This document shows positions 35,504 through 44,480 of a stretch of DNA of 64,000 nucleotides, in pieces (the first letter of the stretch is position 1; every line of letters starts with the position of its first letter). The DNA is from Jiangella mangrovi (GTDB lineage Bacteria > Actinomycetota > Actinomycetes > Jiangellales > Jiangellaceae): the NCBI RefSeq assembly GCF_014204975.1, contig NZ_JACHMM010000001.1:434001-498000 (forward strand), read 5' to 3'. The translations under genes were made by a program, and so were the position numbers. The notes beneath the pieces are model-generated. The model saw nothing but the letters and a program-made list of their open reading frames with translations. It was not told where the DNA came from and ran no database searches.

Positions 35504-36676
35504 TCAGTACGAGGGCTGGGACGGGTCGATCTGGTTGACCCAGGCCGCCACCCCGCCGCCGACGTGCACGGCGTCGGCCATGCCGGCGCCCTTGATGACG
35601 GCGAGCGCCTCGGCCGAGCGCATGCCCGACTTGCAGTGCAGGACGACCTGCTTGTCCTGGGGCAGCTTCTCAAGCGCCTCGCCGGTCAGGAACTCGCCCT
35701 TCGGGATGAGCACCGCGCCGGGGATGCGGTTGATCTCGTACTCGTTGGGCTCGCGGACGTCGACGAGGAGGAAGTCGCGCTGACCGGCCTCGCGCTCGTC
35801 GAGCCAGGCCTTGAGCTTGACGACCGAGATGGTGGCGTCGGCGGCGGCCTCGGCGGCCTCGTCGCTCAGCGTGCCGCAGAAGGCCTCGTAGTCGATGAGC
35901 TCGGTGATGGGCTCGGCCGTGGGGTCCTTGCGGATCTTCAGCGTCGTGTAGTTCATCTCGAGCGCGTCGTAGATCATGAGCCGGCCCAGCAGCGGGTCGC
36001 CGATGCCGGTGATGAGCTTGATCGCCTCGGTGACCATGATCGAGCCGATGGACGCGCACAGCACGCCCAGCACGCCGCCCTCGGCGCACGACGGCACCAT
36101 GCCGGGCGGCGGGGGCTCGGGGTAGAGGTCGCGGTAGTTCGGACCCTGCTCGGCCCAGAACACGCTGACCTGGCCCTCGAACCGGTAGATCGAGCCCCAC
36201 ACGTACGGCTTGCCCAGCAGCACGGCGGCGTCGTTGACCAGGTAGCGGGTGGCGAAGTTGTCGGTGCCGTCGAGGATGAGGTCGTAGCCGGCGAAGATCT
36301 CGAGCACGTTGTCGTTGTCGAGCCGCGTCTCGTGCAGCACGACGTCGACGTACGGGTTGACCTCCTTGACGGAGTCGCGCGCGGACTGCGCCTTCGACCG
36401 GCCGACGTCGGACTGCCCGTGGATGATCTGCCGCTGCAGGTTGGACTCGTCGACCTCGTCGAACTCGACGATGCCCAGCGTGCCCACACCCGCGGCCGCG
36501 AGGTAGAGCAGGGCCGGCGAGCCGAGCCCGCCCGCGCCGACGACCAGGACCTTGGCGTTCTTCAGCCGCTTCTGGCCGGCCATGCCGACGTCGGGGATGA
36601 TGAGGTGCCGCGAGTAGCGGCGGACCTCGTCGACAGTGAGCTCCGCGGCGGGCTCCACCAGAGGAGGCAGGGACAC
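35504..36676 (-). CDS. moeZ: Adenylyltransferase/sulfurtransferase MoeZ
   Basis: 390 residues. ThiF/E1 domain (about 1-275): ATP-binding GAGGLGSP, VDESNLQRQIIHG and DGTDNFATRY; C-terminal rhodanese domain (about 285-390) with catalytic Cys in LHCKSGMRSAEAL. It adenylates and thiocarboxylates sulfur-carrier proteins (MoaD, CysO, ThiS types) for molybdopterin, cysteine and thiocarboxylate pathways. GTG 36676 (VSLPPLVEPA) agrees with mycobacterial MoeZ. The alpha/beta hydrolase gene precedes it by 11 bp on the same strand. Confidence 0.93.
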   Translation of the reverse strand: MSLPPLVEPAAELTVDEVRRYSRHLIIPDVGMAGQKRLKNAKVLVVGAGGLGSPALLYLAAAGVGTLGIVEFDEVDESNLQRQIIHGQSDVGRSKAQSARDSVKEVNPYVDVVLHETRLDNDNVLEIFAGYDLILDGTDNFATRYLVNDAAVLLGKPYVWGSIYRFEGQVSVFWAEQGPNYRDLYPEPPPPGMVPSCAEGGVLGVLCASIGSIMVTEAIKLITGIGDPLLGRLMIYDALEMNYTTLKIRKDPTAEPITELIDYEAFCGTLSDEAAEAAADATISVVKLKAWLDEREAGQRDFLLVDVREPNEYEINRIPGAVLIPKGEFLTGEALEKLPQDKQVVLHCKSGMRSAEALAVIKGAGMADAVHVGGGVAAWVNQIDPSQPSY

Positions 36677-36687
36677 GATCGGCTCCG

Positions 36688-37704
36688 TCAGTTCGTGGCG
36701 TGGGTTCTTTCCTCTGCCAACGGTGCCACGGCGTGCGGCATTCCCCGATCGAGTGTTCGCCTGGTGGACGTCGATGTCCGGATCCTGGACGCATCGCGGA
36801 GGAACTCGCGAATGACCTCGGCGACGGCGCGCGGGTGCTCCATCATCGCGACGTGCCCGGTGTTGGGCATGTAGACCAGCCGCGCGTAGCGCAGCGCCCG
36901 CCGCCACCGCGTGCGGCCCCACGCACCGACCAGGGCGTCGCGCGCGCCCATGATGACCAGCGTCGGGCGCAGGATGTGGCTCGCGGCCCGCCAGGCCGAC
37001 TGCCGCCCCGGCTGCGTGTAGTGGCGCACGATCGAGCGCAGCGCCTGCAGCAGGACGGTGTCGGCGTAGGGCTTCTCGGTCCAGCGGTCGCGCTGCTCCG
37101 CGGCGAACGTCAGCTCCGCCACCGGGACCACCGCGGGGTTTCCGAACAGCATGGCCGCCAGCCGGTCGGCCTGCCGCTCGGCCGGGATCATGGCCGCCGT
37201 GCGCAGGATCCGCTCGCCGACCCAGGGCACGGCCATGACGGCGGTCGCCTGGGCGGCCCACGGCAGCCGGTACTGCGGCATGGCCGGCGACACCAGGCTC
37301 AGCGTCAGCACGAGGTCGGGCCGGCGAGCGGCCACGTAGACGCAGATCATGCCGCCGAGGGAGTTCGCGACCAGGTGCACCGGCCGGTCGAACGTCTCGA
37401 GGAACGCGACGACGTCGGCGACGTACTCGGCGACGGTGTGCCGGCCGCCGGGCGGTGACTCGCCGAACCCGGGCAGGTCGACGGCCCACTGCTCGGCGTC
37501 GTCGCGCAGCTCGCGCATGAGCGCCGTCCAGTTGGTGGACGAGCCGCCCAGCCCGTGGACGTAGACGATGGGCGTCGCCTCGCGCGCGGCCACAGCGGCG
37601 GCCGCGCTGCCGCCGTCGCCCCCGGGCAGGGTGTGTCGGACGAACACGCGCCGTCCGGTCGAGAGCGTCCGCAGCTCTCCCGGCCAGGCCTCGACTCGTT
37701 CCAC
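36688..37704 (-). CDS. Alpha/beta hydrolase
   Basis: 338 residues. Oxyanion region YVHGLGGSSTNW, nucleophile elbow VANSLGGM (Ser), VIMGARDALVGAW (acid) and MPNTGHVAMMEHP (His) give a complete catalytic triad. The first 45 residues include a Gly/Ala-rich insertion. It is an esterase or lipase-like enzyme of unknown substrate, probably cytoplasmic. GTG 37704 (VERVEAWPGE) is the likely start with AGAGG just upstream; the frame is open further. Confidence 0.85.
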   Translation of the reverse strand: MERVEAWPGELRTLSTGRRVFVRHTLPGGDGGSAAAAVAAREATPIVYVHGLGGSSTNWTALMRELRDDAEQWAVDLPGFGESPPGGRHTVAEYVADVVAFLETFDRPVHLVANSLGGMICVYVAARRPDLVLTLSLVSPAMPQYRLPWAAQATAVMAVPWVGERILRTAAMIPAERQADRLAAMLFGNPAVVPVAELTFAAEQRDRWTEKPYADTVLLQALRSIVRHYTQPGRQSAWRAASHILRPTLVIMGARDALVGAWGRTRWRRALRYARLVYMPNTGHVAMMEHPRAVAEVIREFLRDASRIRTSTSTRRTLDRGMPHAVAPLAEERTHATN

Positions 37705-37791
37705 GCCTCTGATGTTGGCACATGACCGGCTGTGGGAACGCTGAGCGGGTACGGTCGGTGAGAAGCACACCGAGGTCCCGGGAGGTGCACC

Positions 37792-37980
37792 GTGGTCGAG
37801 CGCTGGAGCGACGATCCCGAGGTCGCCGAGGGCGATCTGACCGAGCAGGCACGCGACCTGCTGGACGATCCCGAGGCCCTGGACGACGACGGCGACGGGC
37901 CGGTTCCCGACGGGGTCGACCCCGCCGATGCGCAGGAACAACACCAGTCGGTGGGCTACGGCGAGGACGACTACCGCTGA
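37792..37980 (+). CDS. Small acidic hypothetical protein
   Basis: 62-residue, very Asp/Glu-rich protein (MVERWSDDPEVAEGD...VGYGEDDYR) from GTG 37792 with GGAGG upstream. It is likely intrinsically disordered. Divergent from the hydrolase gene and 55 bp upstream of the TetR gene. Function unknown. Confidence 0.6.
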   Translation: MVERWSDDPEVAEGDLTEQARDLLDDPEALDDDGDGPVPDGVDPADAQEQHQSVGYGEDDYR

Positions 37981-38035
37981 GGCCGCGATGCCGGGAACGA
38001 TACGATCCCGACATATATCCAATCCGAGGAGTGCT

Positions 38036-38671
38036 GTGACGACCGTGCCCGCCATCCCGGCCCGCGGCATCCGCATGCCCCGGGACCAGCGCCGGGCCCA
38101 GCTGCTGGGCGCCGCCCGCGAGGTGTTCGTGGCGCAGGGCTACCACGCCGCCGCCATGGACGACATCGCCGACCGCGCCGGTGTCAGCAAGCCGGTGCTC
38201 TACCAGCACTTCCCCGGCAAGCTCGAGCTGTACGTCGCGCTGCTCGACGCCAGCAAGAACGAGCTGCTCGAGACCCTGCACCGGGCCATGGCGTCCACCG
38301 ACGACAACAAGCAGCGCGTCATCGCGACGGTCAACGCCTACTTCGAGTTCGTCGACAACGACTCCGGCGGCTACCGCCTGCTGTTCGAGTCCGACCTCCC
38401 CAACGAGCCCGTCGTCCGCGAGCGGCTGGACCGCCTGACCGAGCTGTGCTCGCAAGAGGTCAGCCAGATCATCGCCGAGGACACCGGCCTGCCGCCCGAG
38501 GAGTCCAACCTGCTCGCCGTCGGCCTGGTCGGCATCGCGCAGGTCACCGCCCGCTACTGGCTGTCGGCCGGCGGCAGCATCCCGCGCGAGGCCGCGGCCG
38601 AGCTCGTCGCCGCCCTCGGCTGGCGCGGCATCCGCGGCTTCCCCAAGCGCGACGGTATTCCCCACGCCTGA
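38036..38671 (+). CDS. TetR/AcrR family transcriptional regulator
   Basis: 211 residues. N-terminal helix-turn-helix (about 14-60: RRAQLLGAAREVF, MDDIADRAGVSKPVLYQHF) and a C-terminal ligand/dimer domain with FEFVDNDSGGYRLLFESDL. It is the positional equivalent of Rv3208. GTG 38036 is chosen because GAGGAG lies 5-10 nt before it and the TetR fold begins soon after; the longer frame to 37928 is not supported. No palindromic operator was clear upstream. Confidence 0.88.
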   Translation: MTTVPAIPARGIRMPRDQRRAQLLGAAREVFVAQGYHAAAMDDIADRAGVSKPVLYQHFPGKLELYVALLDASKNELLETLHRAMASTDDNKQRVIATVNAYFEFVDNDSGGYRLLFESDLPNEPVVRERLDRLTELCSQEVSQIIAEDTGLPPEESNLLAVGLVGIAQVTARYWLSAGGSIPREAAAELVAALGWRGIRGFPKRDGIPHA

Positions 38672-38776
38672 CGATTACGCTGGCGGCGCACACGTCGCGG
38701 GCGGCAGCATCGGCTCGACTAGCCTGAAGCCGACCACACCGAGAAGCAGGTCCTTGGGCCGAGGGGAGAAAAGAGG

Positions 38777-39010
38777 GTGGCCGTGGAGGTCAAGATCGGC
38801 GTGCACAACGCCACGCGCGAGCTGGTGATCGAGAGCAACCAGTCTCCGAAGGACATCGAGAGCACGGTCCGCTCGGCACTCAGCGACCCCAACGGTCTGC
38901 TCGACCTCGCCGACGAGCGAGGCCGGCGGCTCCTGGTCCGCACCGAGCACCTCACCTACGTCGAGATCGGCGAGCCGGTCGAGCGCCGGGTCGGTTTCGG
39001 CACCGTCTGA
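38777..39010 (+). CDS. DUF3107 family protein
   Basis: 77-residue actinobacterial protein (MAVEVKIGVHNATRELVIES...VEIGEPVERRVGFGTV), matching DUF3107; its counterpart in M. tuberculosis (TB9.4) also follows a TetR gene. Start is GTG 38777 with GAGG upstream. A TAGCCT-like -10 lies about 55 bp upstream. Function unknown. Confidence 0.85.
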   Translation: MAVEVKIGVHNATRELVIESNQSPKDIESTVRSALSDPNGLLDLADERGRRLLVRTEHLTYVEIGEPVERRVGFGTV

Positions 39011-39032
39011 CGACGTAGCCGGCCCCGGCCGG

Positions 39033-39716
39033 CTATGCGGACAGGCCGAGCTTGGTCATGCGGTCGGTGTGCTTCTTCGTGATGCGCGCGAACAGCTGAC
39101 CGAGCTCGGCGAGGTCCATGCCCGGGCGGTCGACGCCGCCCACCAGCAGGACGGCCAGGGCGTCGCGGTCGACGGCGACGCGCTGGGCCTGGGCCAGCGC
39201 CTCGCCCACCAGGCGACGCGCCCACAGCGCGAGCCGTCCGCCCAGCCGCGGGTCGGCGGCCACGGCCTCGCGCACCCGCTCGACCGCGAAGTCGGCGTGC
39301 CCGGCGTCGGCCAGGACGTCGATGACCAGCTGCCGGGTGGCGGGGTCGACGGTCTCGGCGACCTCGCGGTAGAAGTCGGCCGCGATGCCGTCGCCCACGT
39401 AGGCCTTGACCAGCCCTTCGAGCCAGTCGGCCGGCGCGGTGTTGGCGTGGAACTGCTCGAGCGGCACCCGGAACGGCGCCATGGCCTCGTCGACGGAGAC
39501 GCCGAGCTCGTCGAGGCGCTCGCGGATGCGCTCGAAGTGGTGGAACTCGGTGACCGCCATGCCGGCCAGCGCGGCCTTGTCGGCCAGCGACGGCGCCAGC
39601 CCGGCGTCGACGGCCATGCGCTCGAAACCGGTCAGCTCGCCGAGGCCCAGCAGGCCCAGCAGGTCGACCACGCCGGCCCGGTAGGCGGGGTCGTCGAAGG
39701 CGTCACTCGCGCTCAC
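39033..39716 (-). CDS. Ferritin-like domain protein (MiaE-like)
   Basis: 227-residue helical protein of the ferritin-like/tRNA-hydroxylase type. Candidate di-iron ligands appear in GELTGFERMAVD, TEFHHFERIRERL, DGIAADFYREVAE and DAGHADFAVERV. Hydroxylation of a substrate is a family inference. GTG 39716 is the likely start. It is divergent from the DEAD-box helicase and convergent with DUF3107, as with Rv3210c. Confidence 0.8.
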   Translation of the reverse strand: MSASDAFDDPAYRAGVVDLLGLLGLGELTGFERMAVDAGLAPSLADKAALAGMAVTEFHHFERIRERLDELGVSVDEAMAPFRVPLEQFHANTAPADWLEGLVKAYVGDGIAADFYREVAETVDPATRQLVIDVLADAGHADFAVERVREAVAADPRLGGRLALWARRLVGEALAQAQRVAVDRDALAVLLVGGVDRPGMDLAELGQLFARITKKHTDRMTKLGLSA

Positions 39717-39769
39717 GCCGCCACGATATCGGCGTGGCGCCGATGACGGTGAACAGCACTCCAACGGAC

Positions 39770-39797
39770 TTGCCGTTACACTGGACGATGGTATAGA
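39770..39797 (+). promoter_or_regulatory. Sigma-70-type promoter upstream of the DEAD-box helicase
   Basis: TTGCCG (39770-39775), 16-nt spacer, TATAGA (39792-39797). The resulting leader of about 150 nt contains a CGTCCGG/CCGGACG inverted repeat near 39801-39842, so the mRNA has a structured 5' region. Confidence 0.55.
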
Positions 39798-39954
39798 TGG
39801 CGTCCGGGCGAAACGGGCGCCCCCTGGGGACGAACCGGACGTCCGTACGCGTTCCACGCGGCCTCTGGGCCCGCCGACTCCGCAGTGTCGGCGCGCGGCC
39901 CGGAAAGCCCCTCGCGTGCACGCCGTCTCGCAGCCCTCGGGGTCCCAGCGACGA

Positions 39955-41499
39955 ATGAGGCGAGACGCCCTGACAACCTTCACCGACCTGGGTGTGTTCC
40001 CACCCATCGCCGAGGCGCTCGAGCGCGTCGGCATCACCGAGGCGTTTCCCATCCAGGAGATGGCCATCCCGGTGGCTCTGACCGGCAACGACCTCATCGG
40101 TCAGGCCCGGACGGGCACCGGCAAGACGTTCGCGTTCGGCATTCCGCTGCTGCAGCGCATCGTCGCCCCCGGCGACCGCGACTACGGCCTGGCCAACGAG
40201 CCGGGCAAGCCGCAGGCGCTCGTCGTCACCCCCACGCGCGAGCTGGCCGTGCAGGTCAACGGCGACCTCACCACCGCCTCCACGGTGCGCAAGGTCCGCA
40301 TCACCACCCTCTACGGCGGCCGCGCCTACGAGCCGCAGGTCAACGCGCTCACCAAGGGCGTCGACGTCGTCGTCGGCACGCCGGGCCGCCTGCTCGACCT
40401 CGCCGCCCAGGGTCACCTCGACCTCAGCCACGTCAAGGTCCTCGTGCTCGACGAGGCCGACGAGATGCTCGACCTCGGCTTCCTGCCCGACGTCGAGAAG
40501 CTCATCGCGGCGACCCCCGAGCTGCGCCAGACCATGCTGTTCTCGGCGACCATGCCGGCCGCCGTCATCGGCCTGGCCCGCCGCTACATGCGCCACCCCG
40601 TCAACATCCGGGCCGAGTCCCCCGACGACACCCAGACGGTGCCCACGACGGCGCAGTTCGTCTACCGCGCGCACCAGCTCGACAAGGACGAGATGGTCGC
40701 CCGGCTGCTGCAGGCCGAGGGCCGCGGGCTGTGCATGATCTTCAGCCAGACGAAGCGCGCCGCCCAGCGCATGGCCGACGAGCTGCGCGACCGCGGGTTC
40801 GCCGTCGCCGCCGTTCACGGTGACCTCGGCCAGGGCGCGCGCGAGCAGGCGCTGCGGGCGTTCCGCAGCGGCAAGGTCGACGTGCTGGTGGCCACCGACG
40901 TCGCCGCCCGCGGCATCGACGTCGAGGGCGTGACGCACGTCGTCAACCTCACCTGCCCCGAGGACGAGAAGACCTACCTGCACCGCATCGGCCGCACGGG
41001 CCGGGCGGGCGCGTCGGGGGTCGCCGTCACGTTCGTCGACTGGGACGACCTCACTCGCTGGAAGCTCATCAACGACGCGCTCGACCTCCCCTACCCGGAG
41101 CCGGTCGAGACGTACTCCAGCAGCGAGCACTTCTTCCACGACCTCGGCATCCCGCCGGGCACCAAGGGCACTCTGCCGCGGTCCGAGCGCACCCGCGCCG
41201 GCCTCGACGCCGAGAAGCTCGAGGACCTCGGCGAGACCGGCAAGGCCCGGAGCCGTCAGCCCAGGGCTCGCCGTGGCGGAGGCCGGCGGCGCACCCGCGG
41301 CGGCGAGCCGTCCGGGTCCGGCGGCGGCCAGGCCCGGTCGGAGCACCGGTCCGAGCCCCGCTCCGACCACCGCACCGGCGACGAGGACGCCCGGCCCCGC
41401 CGGCAGCGCTCGCGCCGTCGCACCCGCGGCGGCCAGTCGGTCGACGACGGCGGCAGCTCGGGTCACGCGCCCGAGACCGACTCCACCACCACGCCCTGA
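39955..41499 (+). CDS. DEAD-box RNA helicase (RhlE-like)
   Basis: 514 residues from ATG 39955 (a GTG at 39916 would add 13). Q-motif FPIQEM, Walker A ARTGTGKT, PTRELA, GTPGRL, VLDEADEM, FSATMP, VATDVAARGIDV and HRIGRTGRAG are all present. The C-terminal 100 residues are rich in Arg, Gly and Ser (RRGGGRRRTRGGE), typical RNA-binding tails. It remodels RNA in ribosome assembly or cold adaptation; the counterpart is Rv3211. Confidence 0.92.
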   Translation: MRRDALTTFTDLGVFPPIAEALERVGITEAFPIQEMAIPVALTGNDLIGQARTGTGKTFAFGIPLLQRIVAPGDRDYGLANEPGKPQALVVTPTRELAVQVNGDLTTASTVRKVRITTLYGGRAYEPQVNALTKGVDVVVGTPGRLLDLAAQGHLDLSHVKVLVLDEADEMLDLGFLPDVEKLIAATPELRQTMLFSATMPAAVIGLARRYMRHPVNIRAESPDDTQTVPTTAQFVYRAHQLDKDEMVARLLQAEGRGLCMIFSQTKRAAQRMADELRDRGFAVAAVHGDLGQGAREQALRAFRSGKVDVLVATDVAARGIDVEGVTHVVNLTCPEDEKTYLHRIGRTGRAGASGVAVTFVDWDDLTRWKLINDALDLPYPEPVETYSSSEHFFHDLGIPPGTKGTLPRSERTRAGLDAEKLEDLGETGKARSRQPRARRGGGRRRTRGGEPSGSGGGQARSEHRSEPRSDHRTGDEDARPRRQRSRRRTRGGQSVDDGGSSGHAPETDSTTTP

Positions 41500-41516
41500 C
41501 GGGCTGACGAAACGAC

Positions 41517-41563
41517 GAAGGGATCCGGTGACCTCACGGGGGAGAGGGTCACCGGATCCCTTC
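41517..41563 (+). terminator. Strong hairpin after the DEAD-box helicase
   Basis: Perfect 17-bp stem (41517-41533 with 41547-41563) and 13-nt loop, 17 bp after the stop. No U-tract beyond TTCGG. Confidence 0.7.
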
Positions 41564-41584
41564 GGTTCCGGCTGAGCCGGTGCC

Positions 41585-41649
41585 TTCCGATGACCGCCAG
41601 CGCAGGGGTGGTGTGACCTCGGGGTGGAGGGTGCCGACGGTCATCGGAA
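41585..41649. repeat. Second inverted repeat in the helicase-LuxR spacer
   Basis: TTCCGATGACCG (41585-41596) pairs perfectly with 41638-41649 across a 41-nt loop. The rest of the spacer 41650-41873 shows no gene; it presumably contains the promoter of the LuxR-type gene. Confidence 0.45.
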
Positions 41650-41873
41650 AGCCACTCGGCCGAGTCGCAGGCGCCCCCTGTGAGTCCGGCCGAGACGGGA
41701 GTTCGACGCGGTACCAGCCCGCCGGCGTCCCGTAGCTGTCGCGCCCGGCGAACCGGGTGACAACCTGTGCCCAACCTACGAAGGCCTGCGTAACGCGGCA
41801 TCCGTAGTGATTACCTAAATTCTTCCGCGCGGATCACGGTGATCATGGTCGGCTGGCCCTAGCGTAGGCGTGC

Positions 41874-44444
41874 ATGCACGTCACTCACGCGCTGGCTCAC
41901 TGGCCACTCGTCGGCCGGTACGACGAGTACGCCGCCGCGCTGCAGGTCCTGACCGGTGAGGACCCCGCGACGGCGTACGGCGTGCTGCTCGTGGGCGAGT
42001 CCGGGGTGGGCAAGTCGACCCTGGCCGGCCGGCTCGAGGAGGCCGTCTTCGAGACCGCGCATGTGGTGACCGTCACATCTCCGAGCCGCGCCCAGCCGGT
42101 CATGCTCGGCGCGCTGGCACCGCTGCTCACCGACGTCGCCGCGCACGACGACGCCAGCCCCATCTCGGTGTTCCGCGCCGCCGCGGAGCGGCTGCGGGCC
42201 GAGGCCGGCGGCCGGCCGGTCGTCCTGCGCGTCGAGGACGGCCACCTGCTCGACGGCGCCAGCGCGGCCGTGCTGCGCATGCTCGCCATGTCCAAGCAGG
42301 CGAGGCTGCTGGTGACCAGCCGGCCCAACCCGGGCATCCCGGACGACCTCGTCACGCTCTGGAAGGACGGCTGGCTGCGCTGGATCGACGTCGCGCCGCT
42401 GGATCGGGCCGAGACCACACTGCTGCTGCGCGAGGCGCTGGGCGGGGTCATCGGCCGCGACACCGACCGGCGCATGTGGGAGGCCAGCCTCGGCAACCCG
42501 CTCTACCTGCGCGAGCTGGTCCGGGCGGCGCTGAGCCGCGAGGAGCTGCTGAACAACCACGGCGTCTGGACCTGGACCGGGCCGGTCGTCCCGGGCCGAT
42601 TGATCGAGCTGGTGACGGCGGAGCTGCGGCGCCGGCCCGAGGGCGAGCGCGAGGTCCTCGAGATCGTGTCGCTGGCGGAGTCGCTGCCGCTGCCGCTGCT
42701 GTTCGAGCTGGCCGACACCGACGCCGTCGACTCACTGGTCGCCGCCGGCATGCTCGTCGTCGACAACGCCGCCGCACCGCCGTCGGCCCGGCTGTCGCAC
42801 CCCGTCTACGGCGAGGCGATCCGCAGCCTCGTGCCGCCCGGCCGGCGCCGGGTGCTGCGCGAGCGCGTGGTCCGGCACCTGCCCGGCCCGCACGACGCGT
42901 CGCTGCCGGACCTGCTGCGCTGGGTGTCGTGGGCGCTCGAGGCCGGGTCCGTGCCCGAGCCGGAGCTGCTGGTCGAGGCCGCCGCCCTGGCCAACCGCCT
43001 GCAGCAGGCCGCCGACGCGCGCCGGTTCGCCGACCTCGCCCTGCTGGCCGACCCCGACGACGCCGTCGTGGCGGGCGCGCTGGCGCAGCGGGCCCGGGCG
43101 CACCGCGTGCTAGGCGCCATCGACCGCGCCCAGGCCGACCTCGACCAGTTCCACGCACTGCCGCCGTCGGCGCGCCCGGCCGCGCTCGAGGCGCACGTGG
43201 CCATCACCGGCGCCGACGTGCTGTTCCACGGGCTGGCCGACCCCGCCGCGGCGGTCCGGCTGCTCGACGAGGCACTCCCCCGGGTCCAGGAATGCGCACA
43301 GTCGTCGGCGGTGCTGCGCGGGCACCGGCTGGCGGTGCTGATGAACTCCGGGAGCACGGGGGCACCGCTGGACGAGGCGGTCGAGTTCCTGAACGACACC
43401 TGCCTGCCGCTGCTGGCCCGGATCCAGCTGGCCGCGCCCGTGCAGCTCTCGCTGGCGCGGGCGGGGCGGGTGGGCGAGGCCCTGCGCCTCGGCGAGCGCT
43501 ACATGGAGGCCGCGCGCGAGTCGCTGTCCGAGGCGACGGCGTACCTCATGCCGCTGCGGGCCGCCTCGGTGGTGATCCGGCTGTTCGCCGGCGACGTCGA
43601 CGGCGCCGAGCGGATGCACGCCGACGAGTCCGACCTCGACATCCACGTGCACCACCAGCGCAACGTGCCGGGCCTGGTCGAGGCGCAGATCGCCATGGCC
43701 CGAGGCCGCTGGTTCGAGGCGTCCGGGCACCTGGGCGGCGCCCTCGCGTCACTGCGCGAGGGCGACCCGCGTGGCCTGCTGCCAGCCGTACTCGCGCTGG
43801 CCGCCGAGGCCGCAGTCTGGCTGAACGACGTCGACGAGGCGGCCCGGTTCCGCGAGGAGGCGCTGCGCCAGCCGGTGCACGAGTCGTCCACGATCTTCGG
43901 GCGCCGACGGCGGACGCTGCTGTGGGTGGGGCTCGCCCGGCGCGAGGGCGACGCCGTCGACCAGGCCCTGAGCGCCGCCGACGACGCCGCCGCGTCCGAC
44001 CTCCCGCCCGCCGAGATCGACTCGCTGCACGTGGCACTGCTCGGCCTGGCGGACGGCCTGCCGACGGCGCGGCTGCTCACGCTGGCCGACGTCGCCGACC
44101 GCATGGCCGCCGCGGCCAAGCGCTGCGACGGCCTCGAGCGCGCCGAGGCGATGGCCGGCTACGCCCGCGCCGTGGCCGACGGCGACGCCGAGCTGACGTC
44201 GGCGTTCGAGGCCACGCTGGCCGGCTACGGCATCTGGACCAACCCGCCGCGGCAGCAGACCGTCGCGCTGACCCGGCGCGAGCAGGAGATCGCCCCGCTG
44301 GCGGCCGCGGGCATCTCCTCGCGCGACATCGCCCGCCGCCTCACCATCTCGACCCGGACCGTCGAGAGCCACCTGGCCCGCATCTACGCCAAGCTCGGCA
44401 TCACCAGCCGCGCGGAGCTCCCGGCCGCCCTCAGCGGCAGGTGA
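41874..44444 (+). CDS. Large ATP-binding LuxR-family regulator (LAL type)
   Basis: 856 residues. An N-terminal STAND/AAA ATPase (Walker A GESGVGKST at 41-49; LRVEDGHLLDG as Walker B region), a long helical TPR-like middle (about 350-780), and a C-terminal LuxR helix-turn-helix (LTRREQEIAPLAAAGISSRD, RRLTISTRTVESHLARIYAKL). It would activate transcription in response to an unknown ligand. ATG 41874 begins MHVTHALAHW. The stop is next to a hairpin shared with the convergent L,D-transpeptidase. Confidence 0.9.
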   Translation: MHVTHALAHWPLVGRYDEYAAALQVLTGEDPATAYGVLLVGESGVGKSTLAGRLEEAVFETAHVVTVTSPSRAQPVMLGALAPLLTDVAAHDDASPISVFRAAAERLRAEAGGRPVVLRVEDGHLLDGASAAVLRMLAMSKQARLLVTSRPNPGIPDDLVTLWKDGWLRWIDVAPLDRAETTLLLREALGGVIGRDTDRRMWEASLGNPLYLRELVRAALSREELLNNHGVWTWTGPVVPGRLIELVTAELRRRPEGEREVLEIVSLAESLPLPLLFELADTDAVDSLVAAGMLVVDNAAAPPSARLSHPVYGEAIRSLVPPGRRRVLRERVVRHLPGPHDASLPDLLRWVSWALEAGSVPEPELLVEAAALANRLQQAADARRFADLALLADPDDAVVAGALAQRARAHRVLGAIDRAQADLDQFHALPPSARPAALEAHVAITGADVLFHGLADPAAAVRLLDEALPRVQECAQSSAVLRGHRLAVLMNSGSTGAPLDEAVEFLNDTCLPLLARIQLAAPVQLSLARAGRVGEALRLGERYMEAARESLSEATAYLMPLRAASVVIRLFAGDVDGAERMHADESDLDIHVHHQRNVPGLVEAQIAMARGRWFEASGHLGGALASLREGDPRGLLPAVLALAAEAAVWLNDVDEAARFREEALRQPVHESSTIFGRRRRTLLWVGLARREGDAVDQALSAADDAAASDLPPAEIDSLHVALLGLADGLPTARLLTLADVADRMAAAAKRCDGLERAEAMAGYARAVADGDAELTSAFEATLAGYGIWTNPPRQQTVALTRREQEIAPLAAAGISSRDIARRLTISTRTVESHLARIYAKLGITSRAELPAALSGR

Positions 44445-44448
44445 GCCG

Positions 44449-44480
44449 GACGCCGTCGGGCCGCGGGGAGCGACGGCGTC
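44449..44480. terminator. Bidirectional GACGCCGTCG hairpin
   Basis: GACGCCGTCG (44449-44458) pairs perfectly with CGACGGCGTC (44471-44480), 12-nt loop. The stop of the convergent gene (44479-44481) lies in the right arm. The stem sequence repeats that of the hairpin at 3071-3101. Confidence 0.65.
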
